Assembly (NCBI GenBank): GCA_005778315.1
Contig: SXOW01000233.1
Location: 1 to 25,537, forward strand
Length of the DNA stretch: 25,537 nt
Direction of reading: 5' to 3'
Origin: Acidobacteriota bacterium
Lineage (GTDB): Bacteria; Acidobacteriota; Vicinamibacteria; Vicinamibacterales; UBA8438
Part shown: piece by piece, positions 1-7,480 of the stretch
How positions within the stretch are numbered: position 1 is the first letter of the stretch
Layout: each line of letters starts with the position of its first letter
Notes under the pieces: model-generated
What the model was told of the DNA's origin: nothing
The model's database searches: none
What the model saw: the letters and a program-made list of their open reading frames with translations, nothing else
Program-made: the position numbers and the translations under genes

Positions 1-774
1 CTGCTGGTCGCCGCGCGCGTCGGCGACGGCGCGTCGGCGCGCCTGCTCGTGGCGGCGGGCGCCGACGTGAACGAGACGGCGCCGGACGGGGCCAGCGCGC
101 TGGCGATCGCGGCGTTCAGCGGACATGGCGCCGTCGCCGCGTTGCTGCTCGACCACGGTGCCGACCCCAACGCCGCGGAGGGCGGCTACGCGCCGCTGCA
201 TGCCGCGATCCTGCAACGCGACCCGACGCTGGCCGAGGCGCTCCTGCTGGCCGGCGCGGACCCGAACACCCGGGTGTCGGCCTCGACGCGATACAGGCGC
301 GACAGCGCCGATTTCTTCTTCCCGCCCTGGTTCGTCCGGGCGCCGGCCTTCTGGCTGGCGGCGCGCCACCGCGAGGCCGAGATCATGCGGCTCCTGGCCC
401 GACACGGCGCCGACCCTCTGGCCACGCACCGTCCGGAGTACTGGACCACGGACCCCCAGCGGCCCGCGGGTCGGATGTGGGTCGAGGAAGGTGAGACGAC
501 CGCGCTGATGGCGGCGGTGGGACACGGCGGACTCGACCCGCTCTGGGCGGTGGACCACCGCGCGCGCGTGGCTGAGGCGACCGAACTCGGACGGCTGCAC
601 GATCGCCGGGAGGCGGAGGCGGCGACGCTGGAGGCCGTGAGGGTGGCGGTCGAGCTGGGCGTCGAGGTCAATGCCGCGGACGCGAGCGGACGAACGGCCG
701 TCAGTACGGCGATAGACGACGGGTTCGAGGATGTCGTCGCGTTTCTCGTCGAGCACGGCGCCACTGTGCCCTGA
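1..774 (+). CDS. Ankyrin-repeat protein, 5' end outside window
   Basis: The reading frame is open from the first base, so the start codon lies upstream; the GTG at 49 sits inside an ankyrin repeat and is not a credible start. About 257 residues are visible. Repeats are marked by GADVNE, HGADPNAA, AGADPNTR and HGADPLA, each followed by a pair of helices, and the last repeat ends with a VEHGATVP-like tail. One insertion around residues 95-115 (aromatic, FFFPPWF) and another around 140-160 (containing WTTDPQRP) separate repeats, which is unusual for a regular ankyrin stack. Ankyrin stacks bind proteins and have no catalytic role of their own. The gene converges with the quinoprotein on the other strand with a gap of about 29 bases. 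Whether it works with the quinoproteins cannot be told from sequence. The family call is secure; the function is unknown. Confidence 0.9.
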   Translation: MLVAARVGDGASARLLVAAGADVNETAPDGASALAIAAFSGHGAVAALLLDHGADPNAAEGGYAPLHAAILQRDPTLAEALLLAGADPNTRVSASTRYRRDSADFFFPPWFVRAPAFWLAARHREAEIMRLLARHGADPLATHRPEYWTTDPQRPAGRMWVEEGETTALMAAVGHGGLDPLWAVDHRARVAEATELGRLHDRREAEAATLEAVRVAVELGVEVNAADASGRTAVSTAIDDGFEDVVAFLVEHGATVP

Positions 775-803
775 GGCGACGGCCGGCCGCGCCGGTCTTC
801 CGG

Positions 804-2591
804 CTATTCCGGCAGGGCGAAGACGAACAGGGTGTTGTTGGCGCTCGGGCGCAGCTCCGGCGTCAGCTCGAGAAAACGCCCGAAGCCGGTGCTGATCGCC
901 ACGTACTGGCGGCCATCGACCGCGTAGGTGATCGGGAAGCCGGAGACCGGCGAACCGAGGTTGATCTCCCAGAGGATCTCTCCCGTCCGGTCGTCGAACG
1001 CCCGAAACCGTCCGTTCACGTCGCCACCGAAGACGAGCCCGCCCCCGGTCGCCGCCAGCGCCATGGTGGCGGCTCGCTGCTGATGGTTCCAGACCACCTG
1101 GCCGGTCTCGGCCGAGATCGCCTGCACGCTCCCCACCTGGTCGGTCCCGGGCGCGATCTCGGCGCGCCAGGCGATGGCGTAAAGCCGGCGCGACTCGTCC
1201 TGCTCGTCGGGCGCGGCCATGGCACGCATCTGCGCGCAGACGTTGCGCAGCGGCATATACATCGTGTTGGTCAGCGGACTGTAGGCGCCGGCCTCCCAGT
1301 CCTTCCCGCCACTGGCGTGCGGACACGCCAGCACCGTCTGCCCCGCCCCGGTGAAGACCAGTTCCGCGTTCTCGGACACCGCCCCCGTCGCGCCGTCGAT
1401 GTCGCTGATCACGTTCTGGACAATAGTCGGAGTGGCCCACAGGAACTCGCCGGTCTCCCGGTCCAGCGTGTAGACGACGCCCGTCTTGCCCGGGATGCCG
1501 GTCACCACGCGACGCACCTCGCCCGGGTTCAGCCGCGGATTGATCCAGCTCACCGCGGACGGGTCGGGTCGCACCGCCGTATCCACGAGGAGCCGCTCGA
1601 ACGGGTGGTCCAGGTCCCAACTGTCGTTCAAATGCTGGTAATACCAGACGATCTCACCCGTGTCCCCATGCAGGGCCAGCGTCGAATTGTGGTAGAGGTG
1701 CGACTTGTCGGTGCCACCGAGCATGTACTTCGGCGCCGGCGAGGTGACCGACGTGCCGACGTAGACCAGGTTCAGCGCCGGATCGTAGCTGGGCACCATC
1801 CACGCGCCCACGTGGGCGCGCTCCTCGAACGGAACGTCTCCCCACGTCTCGTCACCCGGCTCGCCGGGCCCGGGGATGAGCCGTCGTCGCCACAGCTCTT
1901 CGCCGGTGGCGGCGTCGTGCGCGGTGACGACACAGCCGTTGGGCCCCCCTCGCGGGTCGCAGCTCCGGCCCGAGAACGCCTTCCCGCCGGCGACGATGGG
2001 CCCGGACGTCTGGTTGGCCGGGTTCACCCGGTAATCGAGAATCTGTGTGTCCCAGACCACCTCGCCCGTCTCCGCGTGCAGTGCGAAGATGTGGTCGTCC
2101 ATGCTCGTGTCGATGATCAGCTCGCCGTGGATGGCGATGTTGCGGTTGGTGTCGGTCAGGGTGCCGATCATGTAGTCGCCGAGATCGTCCGGGCGGTCCC
2201 GCTGGTGCTCCCAGATCAAGTCGCCGGTCTCCGCCTCGATGGCCTGGATGATGTCGCGCGGGTTGGGCATGAACATCACGCCGTCGCGAACCAGCGGGGT
2301 GCCCTGCTGGCGGCCCGGGTGAAGCCCACGGGACCAGACCATCTGCAGGTCGCCGACGTTCTCACGGTTGATCCGATCCAGCGGGCTGTAGCCCCAGCCG
2401 TCCAGCGTGCGCCGCCACATCAGCCAGTCGTCGGGACTCGGGTTCTCCAGCTCCGCGTCGGTGACCGGCCGTATGCGGTCCTCCTGCGCGAGGACCGGCG
2501 GCGCGGCCCCGACCGTGAGGACGGCGGCGAGGACGGCCGACGGGATACATGCCAGGCGAAACCGAAACCTCGGCGGGCGGGATACGCGCAT
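804..2591 (-). CDS. Secreted PQQ-type eight-bladed beta-propeller quinoprotein with reduced metal pocket
   Basis: This 595-residue protein starts at an ATG preceded by AGAGGAGG. The frame is open for 80 more codons upstream, but those residues lack secretion features. A signal peptide (about residues 1-35, ending VLAQ) is followed by W-motif propeller repeats such as DTGEIVWYYQ and ETGEFLWATP. It belongs to the PQQ-dependent alcohol dehydrogenase superfamily. Asp326 in SWDLDH fits the catalytic aspartate, and Asp328 gives a D-x-D. The usual metal-binding glutamate and asparagine are missing by my alignment: their regions carry Cys211-x8-Cys220 and a GTSVTSPAP stretch. The vicinal Cys-Cys seen in the protein at 5644 is also absent. 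It may therefore be a non-canonical or empty quinoprotein. I recall a RefSeq product name, acido-empty-quinoprotein, that would suit it but cannot check. It is divergent from the operon starting at 2823. The substrate is unknown. Confidence 0.85.
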   Translation of the reverse strand: MRVSRPPRFRFRLACIPSAVLAAVLTVGAAPPVLAQEDRIRPVTDAELENPSPDDWLMWRRTLDGWGYSPLDRINRENVGDLQMVWSRGLHPGRQQGTPLVRDGVMFMPNPRDIIQAIEAETGDLIWEHQRDRPDDLGDYMIGTLTDTNRNIAIHGELIIDTSMDDHIFALHAETGEVVWDTQILDYRVNPANQTSGPIVAGGKAFSGRSCDPRGGPNGCVVTAHDAATGEELWRRRLIPGPGEPGDETWGDVPFEERAHVGAWMVPSYDPALNLVYVGTSVTSPAPKYMLGGTDKSHLYHNSTLALHGDTGEIVWYYQHLNDSWDLDHPFERLLVDTAVRPDPSAVSWINPRLNPGEVRRVVTGIPGKTGVVYTLDRETGEFLWATPTIVQNVISDIDGATGAVSENAELVFTGAGQTVLACPHASGGKDWEAGAYSPLTNTMYMPLRNVCAQMRAMAAPDEQDESRRLYAIAWRAEIAPGTDQVGSVQAISAETGQVVWNHQQRAATMALAATGGGLVFGGDVNGRFRAFDDRTGEILWEINLGSPVSGFPITYAVDGRQYVAISTGFGRFLELTPELRPSANNTLFVFALPE

Positions 2592-2822
2592 GGCCCCTCC
2601 TCTGGGTTGAAGATTCCCGCTGATTATGTCACTGGTGGAGTCCGCCCGCGTGCGCAACGTCGCGTTGCGGCGCGCGGCGCCGATTCCGCCCGACAACTCG
2701 TGCATCCAGGGAGCGGGCGACTGCTGCCGACACCGTCCGAGGTCGTCCGCTTCGGCCAGGCGATGCTCGCCGGCCGCGGCGAGTGCGGTAAACTGCCCTC
2801 TCACATCGAGGGGAGGGCTCAA
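2592..2822. promoter_or_regulatory. Divergent intergenic region between two quinoprotein genes
   Basis: These 231 bases separate two divergently transcribed quinoprotein genes and must hold both promoters. For the minus-strand gene a CATAAT element (reverse complement of 2623-2628) resembles a -10 box, but no good -35 is visible at standard spacing. A GGGGAGG ribosome-binding site lies just before the plus-strand ATG at 2823. I see no clear operator palindrome. Confidence 0.4.
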
Positions 2823-4802
2823 ATGGCGCAACCGATGGTCCGGGTTGGGGTGATCGGCGTGGCGGCCGCGGCCGTCGGACTCGCGGCGTGGACGGGGGCT
2901 CGCGCTGCCGCCGCCCAGACGGTCGAATGGTCGGCCTATGCCGCCGACCAGGCGGGCACCAAGTATCTGCCCCTCGACCAGATCAACGCGGACACCGTGG
3001 ACGGCCTGGAGATCGTCTGGCGTCAGCCGGTCATCCCCGACGCCATCCGCAACGGAGAAACCACTCGCGGCCCCGTCGGCTCGCAGACCACGCCACTGAT
3101 GGCGGGGGGCCTGCTCTACTTCAGCACCGGCCTCGGCACCATCGCCGCGCTCGACCCGACCACCGGTGAGGTGGTCTGGAACACCGGGCCGAGCGACGAC
3201 GAGCGGGTGCGGCAGACTCGTGGCGTCGCGTACTGGACCGATGGCACCACCCGGCGGGTCGTCGCCACGCTCGGGCCGAACCTGGTTTCCCTCGACGCGC
3301 GCACCGGCGAACGCGACCCCGACTTCGGCGAGGCGGGCGAAGTGGACCTGCGGCTGGGGCTGCTGCGACCGTTCCCGAACTTCTACTGGAACGCGGCTCC
3401 GATCATCGTGCGGAACGTGATCGTCATCGGGTCGTTCGTGGAGGACATCACGTCGAATCAGCTGACCGCCGACAAGGAGTCACCCCGCGGCGACGTCCGT
3501 GGGTTCGACGTGCGTACGGGCGAGCATCTCTGGACGTTCCACACGATTCCGCGGGAGAACGAGTTCGGGGTCGAGACGTGGGGCGCCGACCCGGTGGACG
3601 ATCGGGCCTCGTGGGAGTACAGCGGCAACACCAACCTGTGGGCGCATCCCACCGGCGACGAGGAGCTCGGCATCGTCTATCTGCCGCTCTCGACCCCGAC
3701 CAACGACTACTACGGCGGCCATCGCCCGGGGGACAACCTCTTTGCCGAAAGCCTCGTGGCGGTGGACGTCACCACGGGAGAACGCCTCTGGCACTTCCAG
3801 GCGATTCACCACGGCGTCTGGGACTACGACTTCGCCTCGTCGGCGGTCCTGATGGACATCACGGTCGAGGGCCGCGCAATCAAAGCGGTGGCGCAGCCCA
3901 GCAAACAGGCCTTTGTGTATGTCTTCGACCGGGTCACGGGCGAGCCCGTGTGGCCGATCGAGGAGCGGCCAGTCGCCCCCTCGAACGTGCCGGGCGAGCG
4001 GCTGTCACCGACCCAGCCGTTCCCGACGAAACCGCCGCCGTTCGAGCTGCAGGGGGTGCGCGTCGACGACCTCATCGACTTCACCCCGGAACTCCGGGCG
4101 GAGGCGATCTCGCTGCTCGACCAGTACGAGTGGGGCCCCATGTTCACCCCACCGATCGAGCTGGACCCGCGGCCCGGCGGCAAGCTAGGGACCATCTTCA
4201 GCCCGGGCACGGCCGGCGGTGCCAGTTGGAGCGGCGCCGGGGTCGACCCGGAGACCGGCATCCTCTACGTGCCGTCCGCCTACAGCCAGAACGCGGTGGC
4301 GCTCGTGCCTTCTCAGCACCCCCGGACCAATATGCGCCTGGTACGAGAGAAATACACGGCGCTCCAGGGGCCACAGGGGCTCCCGATGTTCAAACCGCCC
4401 TACGGCCGCCTGACCGCCATCGACCTCAACCGGGGCGACATCGCCTGGCAAGTGCCCAACGGCCAGGGCCCGCGCCAACATCCCGCCATCCAGCATCTCG
4501 CCCTGCCGTGGCTGGGCCAGCCGGGACGGGCCTCCGTGCTCGTCACCAAGTCACTCGTGTTCCTCGGTGAGGGGGGCAACACCGGCGTGTCGGCCCTGCC
4601 CCAGTGGTACGGTGGCCCGGGCGGCAAGATGTTCCGCGCCTACGACAAGGTCAGCGGCGCGGTGGTCTGGGAAATGGAGCTGCCGGGGGGCACGAGCGGC
4701 GCACCGATGACCTACATGGTCAACGGTCGTCAGTACATCATCGCCACCGTCGGGTGGGACGATATGGCCAGTGAGTTGGTGGCGCTGGCACTGCCCCGGT
4801 AG
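2823..4802 (+). CDS. Secreted PQQ-dependent dehydrogenase, glucose-dehydrogenase-like
   Basis: This 659-residue protein starts at an ATG preceded by GGGGAGG. The frame runs far upstream, but that part is antisense to the neighbouring quinoprotein gene. A signal peptide ends near residue 32 (ARAAAAQT). The propeller carries DPTTGEVVWN, DVTTGERLWHF and a C-terminal GGTSGAPMTYMVNGRQYI, typical of membrane glucose dehydrogenase relatives. The motif HHGVWDYDF (about 329-337) matches the catalytic-aspartate region of that family (compare HHDLWDMD in membrane glucose dehydrogenase), giving Asp334 as the probable catalytic base. The N-terminal membrane helices of the classical membrane glucose dehydrogenase are missing, so this should be a soluble periplasmic form. 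It is the first gene of an operon, with 35 bases to the cytochrome gene. The likely role is oxidation of a sugar or other alcohol; the substrate cannot be told. Confidence 0.88.
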   Translation: MAQPMVRVGVIGVAAAAVGLAAWTGARAAAAQTVEWSAYAADQAGTKYLPLDQINADTVDGLEIVWRQPVIPDAIRNGETTRGPVGSQTTPLMAGGLLYFSTGLGTIAALDPTTGEVVWNTGPSDDERVRQTRGVAYWTDGTTRRVVATLGPNLVSLDARTGERDPDFGEAGEVDLRLGLLRPFPNFYWNAAPIIVRNVIVIGSFVEDITSNQLTADKESPRGDVRGFDVRTGEHLWTFHTIPRENEFGVETWGADPVDDRASWEYSGNTNLWAHPTGDEELGIVYLPLSTPTNDYYGGHRPGDNLFAESLVAVDVTTGERLWHFQAIHHGVWDYDFASSAVLMDITVEGRAIKAVAQPSKQAFVYVFDRVTGEPVWPIEERPVAPSNVPGERLSPTQPFPTKPPPFELQGVRVDDLIDFTPELRAEAISLLDQYEWGPMFTPPIELDPRPGGKLGTIFSPGTAGGASWSGAGVDPETGILYVPSAYSQNAVALVPSQHPRTNMRLVREKYTALQGPQGLPMFKPPYGRLTAIDLNRGDIAWQVPNGQGPRQHPAIQHLALPWLGQPGRASVLVTKSLVFLGEGGNTGVSALPQWYGGPGGKMFRAYDKVSGAVVWEMELPGGTSGAPMTYMVNGRQYIIATVGWDDMASELVALALPR

Positions 4803-4837
4803 CACCCACCAGGGACAGCTGCGCAGAGGAGGAACGC

Positions 4838-5647
4838 GTGGGCACGAGATGCGGCATCCGATGGACGGCGGTCGCCCTGCTGGCGGCACTCACGAGCGGT
4901 GCGGCGCCGGTCGTGACGGTCGCGCAGGACACCGAGAATCCCTACATCAGCCGCCTCGACGTGCGGGCCGGACGGCAGTTGTTCCAGGCCCGATGCTCGA
5001 CCTGCCACGGTCTCAACGCCGCGGGAGGCAACGAGAGCACCGGTCCCGACCTGACGACCGGACGGTTCCGCCATGCCGATAGCGACGCCGGGCTCTTCCG
5101 TGTCATCCGCGACGGCGTCCGCAGCACCGCCATGCTCGGGCTCGGAGCGGACGCCGACGAACAGTCCATCTGGCAGCTCGTGACCTACCTGCGGTCGGTC
5201 GACGTAACGGCCGGCGGGACACCCACCGGGTCGGCCGCCGCCGGTCGGCAGCTCTTCACCGGCACAGGCGGCTGCGACCGCTGTCACATGGTGAACGGCC
5301 AGGGGCAGCGGCTCGGGCCGGACCTCTCCACGGTCGGCGAGCGGCGCGCCCTGGCGGAGCTCGAGACCGCGCTCGTCAACCCGGACGCGGAGGTGCTCCC
5401 CCGCTGGTGGACCATGAAAGCCACCGGTCCGGACGGCCAGGTGGTGGAAGGCCTGCGGATGGACGAAGATACCTTCACCTTCCGGATCATGGACGCGGAC
5501 CAGCAGCTGCGCGCCTTCTCGAAGTACGGCGGCTGGACCTGGGAGCGCGTCCAGCGGTCGACCATGCCGGGCTATGCCGACACGTTCACGGCCGCCGAAC
5601 GGAACGACCTTGTGGCCTACCTCTTCTCGCTACGGAGCGAACCATGA
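4838..5647 (+). CDS. Secreted di-haem cytochrome c
   Basis: A GTG start follows a strong GAGGAGG site. The 269-residue protein has a signal peptide (about 1-30, ending VTVAQD). Two c-type haem motifs are visible: CSTCH (53-57) and CDRCH (146-150), each starting a cytochrome c domain of roughly 90-100 residues. Met99 and Met233 (in STMPGY) are candidate axial ligands. Residues 195-225 carry a segment that in other multidomain cytochromes precedes the final helix. The last base pairs overlap the next gene by ATGA, so the two are translationally coupled. The natural role is electron acceptor for the neighbouring quinoproteins, passing electrons towards a terminal oxidase. This role is inferred from gene order and family; the haem motifs are seen directly. 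Confidence 0.92.
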   Translation: MGTRCGIRWTAVALLAALTSGAAPVVTVAQDTENPYISRLDVRAGRQLFQARCSTCHGLNAAGGNESTGPDLTTGRFRHADSDAGLFRVIRDGVRSTAMLGLGADADEQSIWQLVTYLRSVDVTAGGTPTGSAAAGRQLFTGTGGCDRCHMVNGQGQRLGPDLSTVGERRALAELETALVNPDAEVLPRWWTMKATGPDGQVVEGLRMDEDTFTFRIMDADQQLRAFSKYGGWTWERVQRSTMPGYADTFTAAERNDLVAYLFSLRSEP

Positions 5648-7311
5648 CGCTGACGCTGCTCAGGACGCCCACCCGGATCCTGTCCCGACCTGTGGCCGCG
5701 CTGGCCGCGCTCGCGGCCGCCGCCGGTCCGGTCGTCGCGCAGCCGTCCCCCGGTGAGGGGCTCGCCGTCTTCTCACCCGTGACCTGGGAACGACTGGTGG
5801 ACGCCGCCAACGAGCCGCACAACTGGCTGATGTACAACGGCACGCTCGACAGCCAGCGGTTCAGCCGACTCGACCAGATCGACTCGGCCAACGTGGGCCA
5901 GCTCGAGTTGAAGTGGGCGCACCACATTCCCCAGCTCGACCGTGCCGAAACGACGCCGCTCGTGGTGGACGGCGTCATGTTCATCACCGAGTCGCCCAGC
6001 AACGTCGTGGCGGTCGACGCGGTCACCGGTCGTCCGTTCTGGCGCTACGACCACCCGCTGCCAGACGACCTGCGGCTCTGCTGCGGTCGCAACAACCGCG
6101 GCGTGGCAATTCTGGGTGAGACGCTCTACATGAGCACCCTCGATGCGCACCTGGTGGCCATCGACGGCCGCTCCGGCAGTGTGGTGTGGAACCGGGAGGT
6201 CGCGGACTATCGCAGCGGCTACAGCAAGACGGAAGCGCCGCTCATCGTGAAGGATCAGGTCGTGACCGGCATCGCCGGGGGTGAGTACGGTATTCGGGGC
6301 TTTCTCGACTCCTACGATGCCGACACCGGCGAACGTCTCTGGCGCACCGACACCATTCCCGGTCCGGACCACCCGGACAACCGGAGCTGGGCCGGCGACT
6401 CCTGGCGCACGGGCGGGGCCCCCACCTGGATCACCGGCTCCTACGACCCGGAATTGAACCTGGTGTACTGGGGGACCGGCAACCCGGGACCGGACTGGAA
6501 CGGCGCGGTCCGCAGGGGTGACAACCTGTACTCCGACTCGGTGCTGGCGCTCAACGGCGACACGGGAGAAATGGCGTGGTACTTCCAGTTCACCCCGCAT
6601 GACGAGCATGACTGGGACGCCATCCAGGTGCCGGTGCTGGCCGACATCGAGCTCGACGGCGAAACCCGGAAGGCGATGCTGTGGGCCAACCGGAACGGGT
6701 TCTACTACACCCTCGACCGGGAGACCGGCGAGTTTCTGCTGGGGAAACCGTTCGCGAAACAAACCTGGGCCGAAGGACTCGACGGGAACGGTCGGCCGAT
6801 CCGCCGACCCAACACCGCGCCGAGTCAGGAGGGCACCCTGGTCTCCCCGATGGCCGGTGGCGCCACCAACTGGTGGTCTCCGGCCTACAGCCCTCGCACG
6901 AATCTGCTGTATGTCAATGCGTTCGACGGGGAGGCGATCTTCTTCAGCCGCGACGAGGACTACCAGGAGGGCGACAACTTCACCGGCGGCGGCACCGAAA
7001 CGCCGCTCCCGATCGAGCACTACCACAGTGCCATCCGCGCCATCGACCCGACCACGGGCGACGTGCGCTGGGAGTTCCCGATCACGCCGCGTTCCAGAGC
7101 CGGCGTGCTGGCCACGGCGGGCGATCTGGTCTTCAGCGCCAGCATCGACGGCTATTTTTACGCCCTGGACGCGCGCACGGGCGCGCCGTTGTGGCACATC
7201 TCGCTGGGTGGCCCGGTGCACGCCCAGCCGATGACCTACGCCGTCAACGGCCAGCAATACGTCACCATGACCATCGGGAACACGCTGTACACGTTCGGGC
7301 TGGGAGACTAA
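5644..7311 (+). CDS. Secreted PQQ-dependent alcohol dehydrogenase with lanthanide-type D-x-D signature
   Basis: Starting at an ATG that overlaps the cytochrome stop, this encodes 555 residues with a signal peptide (about 1-33, VVAQ). It belongs to the methanol/ethanol family of PQQ dehydrogenases. Visible hallmarks are the vicinal disulfide pair Cys146-Cys147 (RLCCGRNN), Glu214 (GGEYG), Asn280 (GTGNPGPDW), Asp323 in PHDEHDWDA, and Arg350 (WANRNG). Asp325, two positions after the catalytic Asp323, is the residue that distinguishes lanthanide-dependent XoxF/ExaF-type enzymes from calcium-dependent MxaF, which has alanine there. The predicted reaction is oxidation of a primary alcohol to an aldehyde, electrons going to the cytochrome encoded just upstream. 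No XoxJ- or XoxG-like gene in the usual order is present, and methanol is not implied. The metal preference is a prediction from one residue. Confidence 0.9.
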   Translation: MTLTLLRTPTRILSRPVAALAALAAAAGPVVAQPSPGEGLAVFSPVTWERLVDAANEPHNWLMYNGTLDSQRFSRLDQIDSANVGQLELKWAHHIPQLDRAETTPLVVDGVMFITESPSNVVAVDAVTGRPFWRYDHPLPDDLRLCCGRNNRGVAILGETLYMSTLDAHLVAIDGRSGSVVWNREVADYRSGYSKTEAPLIVKDQVVTGIAGGEYGIRGFLDSYDADTGERLWRTDTIPGPDHPDNRSWAGDSWRTGGAPTWITGSYDPELNLVYWGTGNPGPDWNGAVRRGDNLYSDSVLALNGDTGEMAWYFQFTPHDEHDWDAIQVPVLADIELDGETRKAMLWANRNGFYYTLDRETGEFLLGKPFAKQTWAEGLDGNGRPIRRPNTAPSQEGTLVSPMAGGATNWWSPAYSPRTNLLYVNAFDGEAIFFSRDEDYQEGDNFTGGGTETPLPIEHYHSAIRAIDPTTGDVRWEFPITPRSRAGVLATAGDLVFSASIDGYFYALDARTGAPLWHISLGGPVHAQPMTYAVNGQQYVTMTIGNTLYTFGLGD

Positions 7312-7480
7312 CGAGGCTCCAGACTATCGGACGGACTGGACCAGCTTCAGGGACGCACGCCCTTATGCTCCAACAATTTGTCCCTGACTCCCGGCACCCG
7401 ACGCGGCGTCCACGAGATCACCGTACCCCTGTAAACGACGGTCTCATGGCGACGCTCGTGTGATTAGCGGCCATCGGGGG
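7312..7480. other. Intergenic space between convergent genes
   Basis: The operon ending at 7311 and the large minus-strand gene ending at 7481 converge here. I see no convincing gene and no hairpin with a T-tract in these 169 bases. Confidence 0.5.

Noticed and set aside
1083..2822. Long plus-strand open frame joined to the quinoprotein gene at 2823
   Set aside because: It is antisense to the quinoprotein gene at 804-2591, has no ribosome-binding site or family resemblance, and is open only because of high GC content. The true start is the ATG at 2823.
804..4802. Calling the two other quinoproteins lanthanide dependent because they also carry D-x-D
   Set aside because: The glucose-dehydrogenase group naturally has D-x-D at this place, and the first protein lacks other metal ligands, so the signature is not diagnostic there.
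5773..7257. 494-codon minus-strand frame
   Set aside because: Antisense shadow of the alcohol dehydrogenase gene, which has complete family motifs.
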